Shown in pieces: positions 55,066 through 64,000 of a DNA stretch of 64,000 bases; the stretch's first letter is position 1, and each line of letters starts with the position of its first letter. The notes beneath the pieces were generated by a model that was not told the DNA's origin, did not search any database, and was given only the letters and a program-made list of their open reading frames with translations. This stretch comes from Dromiciops gliroides (Eukaryota > Chordata > Mammalia > Microbiotheria > Microbiotheriidae). The DNA lies in contig NC_057863.1 of assembly GCF_019393635.1 (NCBI RefSeq), positions 646,016,660 through 646,080,659 of the forward strand, in the 5' to 3' direction. The position numbers and the translations under genes are program-made.

Positions 55066-55102
55066 TTAGCCGGCTGGGTGGCCGCACATTCCCCTGGGGG
55101 AA

Positions 55103-55113
55103 GGGGGCGGGGC
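55103..55113 (+). promoter_or_regulatory. GC box (SP/KLF-type)
   Basis: GGGGGCGGGGC about 190 bp upstream of the PPP5C ATG and about 40 bp beyond the NRF-1-type site. Consistent with an SP1/KLF site; occupancy not shown. Confidence 0.55.
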
Positions 55114-55120
55114 CTTGGCT

Positions 55121-57607
55121 GCTAACCATAGAGAACCGGGACGACCCGAGTGGCTAGAGCGGCCCCAGGCGTCCCGCGGGCCATTGAGAGACCCTGAGAC
55201 TTCTAGAACGTCTGGAGTCGGCTCGAACGTCCTAAGAGGGGCTGTCCCCTTTTTGCTGGGGCCATTGCTCAGACGCGGACAACTGAGGCGGGTCGGAGGG
55301 ATTTGCGGCACAGCGAGGCAGGGGCAAGAACGGGAGCCAGGGCTGGGACTCGTATGTCCTGGTATCTGCGCCCAGGGCTAGGGGGAATCCCGGAGGACTT
55401 CCTGGAGGAGTCGCTTTCCTCCCATTTATTTCTTTGTCCTTTCCCCGAGAGGTCATCCGTGCCTCGGGGACAGGGGCTGCTTCATTTCTGTCGCGGCTAG
55501 CAGCTCCTGCCTCCCCCAGCTGAGCTAGGCATCTCACCCCCTAGATTGGAACAGCCCCCCACCATGAGACCTCTGGATCATCTAGGACCGTCTCTGCCCC
55601 ATCCAAAGGCCCTTCCTATTGCCTCTAGAGTAAAATGCAGACTCTGCAGCAGCGCCTGGCATTCAAGATCCTCCCCAATCTAGCTCCAGCCTTGCACTCC
55701 CTGGGCCAGGCGGATGGGTCTCAACCCAGCCTGTGATCGATCTCCAGCCTCAGTGCCTTTTCCTAGGCTGGCTGTATTTCCCCCTCCCTCACCCCTGGAA
55801 GACACTCCCATCTCTCTTCCAACTTCACCTCATCTTCTGACTCTTACAAGGACTCTTTACAGCCTTGTCAGCGCATTTTCCCCTCTGGTCCAATTATGTC
55901 TTAGCTTCTTATTTTATCTTCCACTTAAAAGTAATGCACGTTGTTGGTGGAGCTGTGAATCGGTCCAACCCCAAAACAATTTGGGCTTTTGTGGGGAGGA
56001 AAGTGACAAAATGTCCACACCCCGAGATTTCAGTGCTAAGACCGTCTGGCTTCTTTTTCTATCCCCAACGCTTAGTGCCTTACACATAGTAGGCATTTAA
56101 TGTTTAGTCACTGACTGATCGATTGATCCCAAAGAGGGCAGAAAGGTTCCATAGGCACCAGAGTATTCATTCATAGCTACACTTTTTGTGGCAGCAAAGA
56201 CTAGAAACAGAGGAGAATACCCCTCTTCTGAGGAAGCAGAAGGTACATGAATATGCTGGAGAGGGGTATGAAGTAACTGGTAGAAGCAGCAAATATGATT
56301 AATACAGAGAAGTCTAGGAAGATTTCTCTGAACTGATGCAGACGGAAGTCAGCTGATTTATGGCAATGGAAATGGGAAAAATAGTAGCCAAAATAACAAC
56401 CAAAAAAAACCCAAACCCCAAATGCTTGGTAATTATAATGACCAAGACTGTACTCAAAGAAGAGTCAGAATGTTACCTCTCTCCCTACTTCTAGGCAGAA
56501 GTGGAGGACCAGGGATGTGGAATACTGAATACATACAACACCTGACTTGGGAGGCAGCTTATCATAATGAATAGAGAGCTGGGCATGGAGTCAGAGAGAA
56601 ATGAATTTCATTCCTGCCTTAGATACTGTGTGACCCTGGGCTTCAGCCCCCACCCCCACAACCCAACGTATATTGAGACCCAGGAGTGAACAGACACACA
56701 CACAGATGATTTGGTGTTTCCTTACACACAATGACTGACACAATGACACACATGAGACAACCACTTAGATTCGCATCTCCTGCCATTTAGAGAGCATGTT
56801 CTTCAAGTATTCTTTCTTCTCATCTTCACATCCTGGTGAAGTCCATCTTACAGATGAGGGCTGGAGCTATCTTTTGCCTCTTTTTGTAGCACTTAGCACA
56901 GTGCCTGACACAAAATAAACGCTTCCTGATTTATCTTGTGTCCCTGAGCTCCTGGAAGGGAGACACTGGTTACACTTTTTTCTCCCTGTCCCCAGCATCT
57001 AGGATGAATTCTGGCATGAAGCAAGCACTTAATACCTCTTTGATCAATTGACAACCACTAGCACTGGTAGTTTGGGGAGGAGGTGGGGAATTAGGATTAT
57101 GATAACAAAATCAAGATGAGCATTTATTAAGCTCATGCTGTATACAGGTGTGAGAGATATTGGTGAAAACCTGACAGTTATATAAACTCTAGCTAGTCTT
57201 ATTATAAGCAAATCCTTGCCTTGGGCAAAATCCATACGATCTCTGTGCCTCAGTTTACCTCTCTGTAAAAATAAAGGGGGGACTAGATCTGTGACCCCAG
57301 ATCACACAATGGAAGAAGAGGCGTACCACACAGATCCAAGAAGACAGGAAGCCAACTATAAAGCAAAGAAACAACAAATCTCAGACGCAACCTACACAGA
57401 CACACCCGACTCCACACAGATGGAGCCATCTGTGTGACATTAGGCAAATCACTTCCCTTCCTGAAACCTCAGTTTCCTCCTCTGTAAAGTGAGGGGGGAT
57501 GGGCTAGATGACCTCCTAGGTGCAGCAGTTTGTCTCTGTCAGTCTCTCTCTCTCTCACACACATACACACACACACACTCTGAATAGAAGTCTGCAACGG
57601 AAGTTCT
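55121..57607. other. Intergenic gap between PPP5C promoter and HIF3A end
   Basis: About 2.5 kb including part of the CpG island. Later part holds a LINE-1-like scrap (about 55,930-56,380: TGGTGGAGCTGTGAATCGGT), an L2 3' end (56,838-56,935) and an old SINE fragment. No gene seen. Confidence 0.6.
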
Positions 57608-59619
57608 GGTGCCTTTCAGGCTAAAGGCTTTATTGGGGGTGCAGGTGGTAGTTACAGCCCTAACTCCCCAATTCCCCCCACACACATACACACTTCCACA
57701 GCTCCCTCCCCTGAGGCCTCTGACCTCCTGGGGAGAGCTGGGAAAAAGCCCTGGTCCTTACCCCACGGCCCCATAGCACCATCTGGTCAGACTCCTTGCC
57801 TCCCCAGTCTAGGGGGAGGGGATCTCCCAGGAAGGGGATGGTGGGAGGTTACCAGGTAGATTATGTGTGTCTGTGATGGGGGGGAGGAGGGGGAGTTTCT
57901 TGTCCCCAGCTCCAGACCTGAAAGATAGCACCATCGTGCAAACAGGGAAAAGGGGAGAGGGGATGAGAGGCAGGCATCACGGAGGCGGGATAGAGGAAGG
58001 GGTGTCCTGTGAACCCCCCCCTCCAACTCCGACCATCCAGGAGACCTGCAGCTGGAGCTGTGCGTGTGACTGGGCGGCCTGGAATTTGGGCTTGGCCCGA
58101 GGGGAGTGCCTCAAGTTCCCCACTTGGCCTGGGGCTGGGGAAAGTGGACAAAGAAGAGGCAGGGAGTCTGGAACCAGGATAGGGAGCAGGCCATGGAAAG
58201 ACGCCAAGAGACTGGCCTTCTAGACCCACAGCTTTGCTATCTGGGGTCTCAGATAAGTCTCTTTCCCTCTGTGTGCCTCAGTTTCCTTGGATGTTAAATG
58301 AGAGTTGAATTGGTGGCCCCTAAGTGTCCCCTCCTAGTTCCCTCTTTTGGTGCCTCAAACCCCTTCCCCTCTGTGGGCCTCAGCTTCCTTCACTATAAAT
58401 GGAGGCTCGGGAGACCTTTTAGGGTCACAGGTTCCTCATTTGTAAAATATAAACCATCTCTAAATTCCAAGACTCGTGGATTGGACAAGACACACCTCTT
58501 AAGTCCCCATCCCCACCAGCCCTGACATCTTCTGATTATGTGAAATGAAGGGGTGAAGTCTGGGAAGAGGGGCATCTGCTCAGTGACCCCAAAAATGGCA
58601 GAGCCAGAAGGGCCCTTATTAACTGCTAAATCCAACTACCTGCCCTCCTGGAAGGGGAAACTGAGACACAGAAAAGGCAAGGGAAACCAGACCAAGTCAG
58701 ATAAGGGCCAGGGCTGGGGCCAGGGGCTAGGTTTGCTGACTCCCAGCCCAGGGTCTGCCTGCCGAGCCCGATTGTCTGGATGGAGTAAGGCCTGGGACGA
58801 GAGGCAGCTGAGGGGGTGAGAGCTCTGAAGAAGGAAGACTTTAAGGAGATGAAATATACAACTGGGGGCAGGAGGGGGGGGGGGAAGGAGTGGTCTGGCT
58901 TAAAGAGCCCCCAGGGAAACCTAGGGGGAAGGGTTCTGGTTTTGTATTCTCATCAGTTCTCCCCCACCCCCTCCCCGTACCTTTTGATTATAACAATTTT
59001 AAAGAGATCATTTATCACAAAAAGGGGAGGTTTTTCTCATCAATAAGGTGGTTATGTGTACCCCAGAGTTAAAAATAAAGCATGCTGTAGAAAAGATTCT
59101 TTGCCCTCCCCCCACCCTGAAAAACCCCCATTTATAAAGTAAACCCCTAAAAATATGGGTGAGGTAACTGTGTAAATAAATGAGCACCAAGAGATCCTGA
59201 GAGGGGGAGTGGGGTGGGAGGAGGGAAAGGGAAGGTCCCTGCCCTCCAAGGGGGGTGGTCACTGAGGGTTAGGAGGACCCTGCCCCTTGGGAGAGGTCTG
59301 GGACCAGTGGGAATGAGATGGGACTCCCCCCATCCCTGCTGAGAAGTTTGGTTGGCTCTCCCTGGGCCACCCACATCCCCCGAGACACAGGGGGGTAGGG
59401 TGGGAGGGGACAGTGAGGTAGGGCCCGGTGTGGGAAGGGGTGGGGAGGGGAGGGAGACACAGGTCCCTCCTCCCCTGGCCCCAGACCCCTCTATCCTGTG
59501 CGTAGGCTGCCGGCTTGGAGTGTGGCTAAGGTCCTGGGTGTGGGGAGAGAGGAAGGGGGAAGGGGGAAGGGGCTGGGGAGGGGTGGGGCGGAGAGGGGTG
59601 GGGCGGAGAGGGAAGTGGC
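57608..59619 (-). other. HIF3A: HIF3A 3' UTR
   Basis: About 2.0 kb between the HIF3A stop and the poly(A) signal near 57,630. Mostly unique sequence with a few G-rich stretches; no SINE copy of the common family was seen in it. Confidence 0.75.
57629..57634 (-). terminator. HIF3A: HIF3A poly(A) signal AATAAA
   Basis: TTTATT on plus. On the minus strand a GT-rich run (plus-strand CA repeats at about 57,555-57,580) follows 50-75 nt downstream and could serve as the U/GU-rich downstream element. Confidence 0.75.
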
Positions 59620-59732
59620 TCAGGTGCCTGGGGTGAGCTCCTGAGGCATGGTCTCCTCCAGCTGAAAGGGACCCCTGGGCTGAGCTGTATCTTCATCCTC
59701 ATAGAAAGAGAGCAGGGAGGTGGAGCCCAGGA
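59620..59732 (-). CDS. HIF3A: HIF3A last coding exon with stop
   Basis: 38 codons including TGA at 59622-59620. LLSFYEDEDTAQPRGPFQ parallels human LLSPYSDEDTTQPGGPFQ. The last ~15 residues (LEETMPQELTPGT) differ from human. Acceptor TCCTACAG. Confidence 0.92.
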
Positions 59733-62700
59733 CTGTAGGATGAGCAGGAAGGGCAAAGTCAGGAACCCAGGAACACTCTCCCCCAGCCTTTGTCATGCAA
59801 TAGCCTTAGTCTCTCCCAATTTCAATCTGTCCTCTGCTTCCTGGTCAGAGTGGTCTTTCTAAACCCCAGGTGTGACCACACACTCCCCTCCTCAATAAAC
59901 TGCAGTGGCTCCCTATTACCTCCAAGATCAAATATGTAATCCCTTGTTTGGCTTTTTGTTTTGGTCAGGGCAGTGGGGGTTAAGTGACTTGCCCAGGGTC
60001 ACATAGCTAGTAAGTGTCAAGTGTCTGAGGCCAAATTTGAACTCAAGTCCTCCTGAATCCAGGCCAGTGCTTTATCCACTTCGCCACCTAGCCACCCCCT
60101 TGTTTGGCTTTTAAAGACCCTTATGACAAGGCCCTTCCTACCTTTCCAGGCTTACACTTACTTGACTCTTCCATCCAGCGACACTGGCCTCCTGGCTGTT
60201 CCAGGATCAGGACCCTCCCCCTGCCCCCCTCCTCGATTTACACTAACTATCCCTCACGTCTGAATTCTCTCCCTGCTCACATCTACCTCTTGGCTTCCCC
60301 GACTGCTTTCAAGATTCAGCTCAGATCTCTCCTTCTGTAGGAGGCCTTTTCCATGCCCCAGGGATGAACATGTATGTATATTGTATGAACCTACATATGA
60401 ACATATATGTAACTTGTCTGTTGTCTCCTCCCACAGAATGTAAGAGATAAAGTTGCTCAGGATCAGAGAGGATTTGGGGGCTGTTTGGAGGGTCTGGATA
60501 CTCCCTAAGGATGACTATACAACTCCCACACTGTCTCCATCAGTCAGTCAACAAACATTTATGTAGTGCTTACTATCTACCAAGGGCTAGAGAGGCAAAA
60601 TCAGTCCTACCCTGGGGGTAACCCACAGAATCCCAGTTGGCAGGAAGTTTAGAGGTCATCCCTCCTGGGAGGTACATTGGTTTTAGAATCAGGAGACCTG
60701 AGTTTAAATCTGGCCTCACACACCTACTAGCTGTGTGACCCTGGTTAAGTCACTTGATCTCTGCCTCAGTTTCCTCATATGTGAGGGGAACGGCTAGATG
60801 AACTCTAATGACCTTTCTAGCTTTGATTTCTATGATCTCTTCACTGAGACAGCCAGCCTTCACCTAAAGGTCTCCAGTGACAGGGAATCTGCTAACTCCT
60901 GAGGCAGCACGCTGAGCTGTGGGATGCCTCTGATCATCAGGAAATTCTTCCTTCTGCTGAGCCACCATCTGCCTCTCTGCAAATCCCCCCACTCACTGCT
61001 CCTAGCTCTGTCCTGGGGGTCAGGCTAGATTAGTCTGAGCCTCCCTGGAGTCAAACTGGAAATTCCTTTTAGGGAATCCATGGCATATAACCTGGATTAA
61101 TTAGCCCAGGGCTTTCCTGGGCCCTTGCTGAAATGTCCCCTCCTGCCCAGAATCCTCTCACTCACCCATGGGCTCTTCAAGGTCCAGGAGCCTGGTATCA
61201 GCATCTGGTTGGGTGCCAGGGGTGGTCTCGCAACTCAGGAGAAAACTCTAGTGGGGAAGGAAGGAAGCAGAAATCAGTAAGTGCTTTCTGTGGCTCCCAG
61301 ACCCAGTGTGTCCCTTCCTCCCTTCCCCCAGATGGCCATCCCTCTCTGTTCCCCACAGGCAGCTGGGTGATGTGGTGGATATCAGGAAGACCCTGGGCAA
61401 GTCACCTAACCCTGTTTGCCTCGGTTTCCTCATCAGCAAAATGAGTTGGAGAAAGAAATGGCGTACCACTTTGCCAAGAAAATCCCAAATGGGATCACGC
61501 AGTCAGACATGAATTAAAAAACAACCACGGGGGCAGCTAGGTGGCACAGTGGATAAAGCACCAGCCCTGGAGTCAGGAGGACCTGAGATCAAATCCAGCC
61601 TCAGACACTTGACACTTACCAGCTATGTGACCCTGGGCAAGTCACTTAACCCCAATTGCCTCATAAAAACCCAAAAAACAAAAACAAAAACAAAAAATGC
61701 TCGTCATTTGCTCACTGATGAGGCTTGAATGAGTTCTAGCTCTGATTCCCCCCCAGCCCTTGCTAGTGCCCCTCCCCCAACAAGTAACTTCGAATATCTT
61801 GGATACCAAGGCTTCTCCCAGTGGAAAGGAAGTTACTCTCTTTGACACTGAATATTAGCCTTTACAGAGAGCTTTAGGGTTGACAAAGTGCTTTACAAAA
61901 ATCACCTTCTTTGGTCCTCACAACTCCAAGAGGCAAGCATTATTATTATTATTATGCCCATGTTTTAGGTAAGGGAACTGAGGTGAACTGAGGTTAAGTG
62001 ACTTGCCTAGGGTCATACAGCCAGTAAGTGTTTGAAGCTAGATCTGAACTAAGGTCTTCCTGACTTCAAGCCCAGGGTTCTATCCACTGTGCTCCCTGGT
62101 AGCCATGGTAGGGCCTGCCAGGTTCTGGGTTCCAGACACACCTGGATTTCACACCTGCATCAGAATGAAGCAGCAGCAGAGAAACGGTCTAACATTATCA
62201 TCATGAGAAGCACTTAGAGTGTATGATCTCATTTGAAGCCCACAACGATCCTGGGAGGGAGATACTATTATTGCTCCCATTTTAGAGATGGGAAAACTGA
62301 GAACTCCGGGGAAGCTACATGACTGAACCATGGTCATGTAGGTAGTCCATGTCAGATGTGGGATTTGAACCCAAGTCTCTCCTGACTCTGTCTAGTAATC
62401 TTCTCCCCATTGCCTCCATCACAGAAACATAAGGCTATCCATGGCGTAATGGTTGGAGTCAGGGCTGATAAATTCAGATCCTGGAGTCATGACTCAACAG
62501 CTGTGGGATTTTCTCCCTCTGGGCCCCACTTCCCTCCTGAGTCAACCGAATAGGTCAGCTCCATGATCCTTTGATTCTCTCCTTCAAGTCCCCCCAACCC
62601 CATCCCCTGCGCCCATATGGACGCCCCTATTCCCCAACCTACCAGGCTGAGGGGCGGCAGCAGAAAGTGTTCGGGTGCTGGGCTTGGGGATCGCTTGGGG

Positions 62701-62757
62701 GGCTTCACTCCTAGGGCCTCAGCTCCATTGTCCTCCTCTAAGCTCTGGGGCAGGGCC
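59620..62757 (-). CDS. HIF3A: Hypoxia-inducible factor 3 alpha, last three coding exons (partial)
   Basis: HIF-3alpha is a bHLH-PAS transcription factor that pairs with ARNT and modulates the hypoxia response. Only its C-terminal end is here; the bHLH, PAS and oxygen-dependent degradation parts lie beyond 64,000. Exons: 62757-62643, 61247-61166, 59732-59620. The first reads ALPQSLEEDNGAEALGV then KPPKRSPSPAPEHFLLPPL, matching human GVRPPKRSPSPEHENFLLFPL. The second starts SFLLSCETTPG and ends LLDLEEPM. The third reads VLGSTSLLSFYEDEDTAQ and ends QELTPGT. Phases join (0, then 1) with GT-AG introns. The KPPKRSP patch resembles a nuclear-localisation segment. Gene order and orientation relative to PPP5C match human 19q13.32. 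Confidence 0.93.
59957..60098 (-). mobile_element. Marsupial tRNA-type SINE in the last HIF3A intron
   Basis: Flanked by CTTGTTTGGCTTTT (59943-59956; 60099-60112). Confidence 0.95.
60658..60840 (+). mobile_element. Old MIR/tRNA-type SINE fragment
   Basis: AGAATCAGGAGACCTGAG, CTAGCTGTGTGACCCTGG then CTCAGTTTCCTCATATG. Confidence 0.6.
61166..61247 (-). CDS. HIF3A: HIF3A penultimate coding exon
   Basis: 27 codons plus one base (SFLLSCETTPGTQPD to LDLEEPM), parallel to human SFLLTGGPAPG to LLNLNEPLG. Acceptor CCCCACTAG, donor GTGAGT. Confidence 0.9.
61358..61526 (+). mobile_element. Long-type marsupial SINE, partial
   Basis: GCAGCTGGGTGATGTGGTGG to AAGAAAATCCCAAATGGGAT; followed at once by another SINE. 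Confidence 0.8.
61529..61697 (+). mobile_element. Marsupial tRNA-type SINE in a HIF3A intron
   Basis: Full body with (CAAAAA)n tail, directly after the long-type SINE. Confidence 0.94.
61857..62105 (+). mobile_element. MIR-type SINE
   Basis: ACAAAGTGCTTTACAAAAAT, TATTATTATTATGCCCAT, GGTTAAGTGACTTGCC: MIR layout. Confidence 0.65.
62190..62420 (+). mobile_element. MIR-type SINE
   Basis: GAAGCCCACAACGATCCTGG, CTCCCATTTTAGAGATGG, GGGATTTGAACCCAAGTC. Confidence 0.65.
62643..62757 (-). CDS. HIF3A: HIF3A antepenultimate coding exon
   Basis: 38 codons plus the last base of a split codon. Acceptor TTTCCTGCAG, donor GTAGGT. KPPKRSPSP is the clearest match to mammalian HIF3A. Confidence 0.92.
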
Positions 62758-63829
62758 CTGCAGGAAAGGGAGAGAGAGAATTCAGGACCCCAGAGGCACA
62801 AACAGAGCAGTAAATATCAGCACTGGGAGTTGCAATCCTTTCCTCCCTTTTGTAAGGAGTCTTGACCAAGTATCTCAGATGTGCCCAGTCCCAGATCCAT
62901 GTTAAGCACCAAGGGGAGAGGAATCAGTCTTGGTAACAAGGACTTCATCACTCAAGAGATCAGCTGTCGTTATGACCTGCACAAAATTAGATGGTAAGCT
63001 TCTTGAAGTCAGGGACTGTCTTTTGACTCTTTGTACCCCTAGTGTTTAGCATAGTGCCTGACATATGCAAGGCACTTAGTAAATGTTTATTGACTGATTA
63101 ATCAAGGCTTTCACCCACATGGTTGTTGGCCTTCGTTCTCAGAGGACCAAAATGACATCACTATGTTGGGTTCAAGGTACTGTGTGTCCGACCGCGGCTG
63201 ATCAGAGCAATTCAAGCTCAGAAGGCTCTACCACAGGTCAGCCACAAATAGTCCCCATGAACATTTGTTGTGGAGACGGCTCTAAATTTGTGCATCTCAC
63301 GCTTCATTGGAGCTACTGTGGTTCTGCTTTGCTCATGCTGGGCAGGCCCGTGCCAGTGTCTCCCATGCCCAGGTCACCAAATCTGCAAGGTCAGGTCACT
63401 CCTTGAGGCACCTGTAAACTCCTGGGGGCGGGCAGGGGGGGGGCAGGCCCTCTTTCTCATTTGCTGGGAAATTATGGACGGCTTAACGTTCTTGCAGAGC
63501 ATCTAAAAGATCGGTCTTTGGCCAGGTGCTAGGTAACATCTCTATCTCTCTTTGGAATAAAGGTATAGAAGTAACATTTATTTACAATGCCACACAGGCA
63601 GAGCGAACACACTGGGAAACTGAGTGGGGATCCCCAAAAGATCTCAACAGAACAGGTCCATGGGCCCAATCTTGGAAGACCAAGTGAAGTGGAGATCCAT
63701 ATAAAAATGTCTCCATTTTGGTTAAAAACAAACCAACTTTGAATCCTCAAGATGTGAAAGCGTGGTGGAAGCCTAAGGCTCTTCCCCTAGAAATTCAGAC
63801 TAGCTTCGCCTTAAAAAGAGACTGCACTG
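62758..63829 (-). other. HIF3A: HIF3A intron, continues beyond window
   Basis: No further HIF3A exon was recognised. Holds an L2 3' end (62,990-63,105) and a dispersed repeat (63,118-63,415). Confidence 0.6.
63118..63415. mobile_element. Interspersed repeat, family not identified
   Basis: GGACCAAAATGACATCACTA aligns with the start of the blocks at 546 and 12,254; the 3' part differs from them. Confidence 0.45.
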
Positions 63830-64000
63830 GGGCAGCTAGGTGTTGCAGTGGCTAAAGCACCAGCCCGGATTCAGGAGGACCTGAGTTCAAATCTGGCCTA
63901 CGAGCTAGCTGTGTGAATCTGGTCAAGTCACTTAACCGCCATTGTCCCACAAAACAAACAAAAAACCCCACAAAAAACAACAACGACAACAAAAAAAGAG
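63830..64000 (+). mobile_element. Marsupial tRNA-type SINE at the window edge
   Basis: Body with small losses and a long CAAAA-type tail that runs to the end of the window. Confidence 0.92.

Larger units (their letters stand above)
54690..55520. promoter_or_regulatory. PPP5C: CpG island / PPP5C promoter
   Basis: CpG-dense block around exon 1, unlike the CpG-poor flanks. No TATA box is seen upstream of the ATG, which fits a dispersed-start housekeeping promoter. It contains an NRF-1-type palindrome and a GC box, listed separately. Limits were judged by eye. Confidence 0.85.

Overview
The window is vertebrate nuclear DNA from a marsupial, most likely an Australian one. Two genes with mammalian exon/intron structure are present. 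The intergenic DNA is crowded with a tRNA-type SINE whose body opens GGGGCAGCTAGGTGGCGCAG, which I know from Australian marsupial genomes. About 40 SINE copies occur in 64 kb, with LINE-1 3' ends, L2-like fragments and LTR relics. Species-level assignment is not possible from the sequence alone.

Genes. Both genes lie on the minus strand. PPP5C (serine/threonine protein phosphatase 5) is present from its CpG-island promoter (about 54.7-55.5 kb) to its poly(A) signal (35,186-35,191). I placed all 13 coding exons by matching splice sites and phases; twelve fit a 499-residue protein exactly. Exon 9 is 2 bases short, which breaks the frame and creates a stop in the catalytic domain. Upstream of PPP5C are the last three coding exons of HIF3A (62,757 to 59,620) and its roughly 2-kb 3' UTR, ending near 57.6 kb. 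HIF3A and PPP5C are also tandem neighbours in the same orientation in human (19q13.32), so the gene order is conserved.

Layout. 1-35.1 kb: intergenic, no gene recognised. It holds SINEs, LINE-1 pieces (the best, at 17.2-18.5 kb, is 5'-truncated with intact target duplications), several solo-LTR-like relics, a palindromic MITE-like element at 4,991-5,089 nested in a LINE-1, and an 874-bp GAA-rich purine tract at 20,874-21,747. 35.2-54.9 kb: PPP5C. Its large intron 3 carries two facing copies of a LINE-1/HAL1-type relic; intron 1 carries an unusual array of about 24 short-core repeats ending about 95 bp from exon 1. 55-57.6 kb: short intergenic gap with the PPP5C promoter. 57.6-64 kb: 3' end of HIF3A.

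The genes have separate jobs. PP5 is an HSP90-associated phosphatase. HIF-3alpha is a hypoxia-responsive bHLH-PAS factor, of which only the C-terminal end lies here. Most interesting are the intron-1 core array, the double base loss in PPP5C exon 9, the near-perfect palindrome, the long GAA tract, and the inverted LINE relics in PPP5C intron 3. I found no convincing new protein-coding gene.
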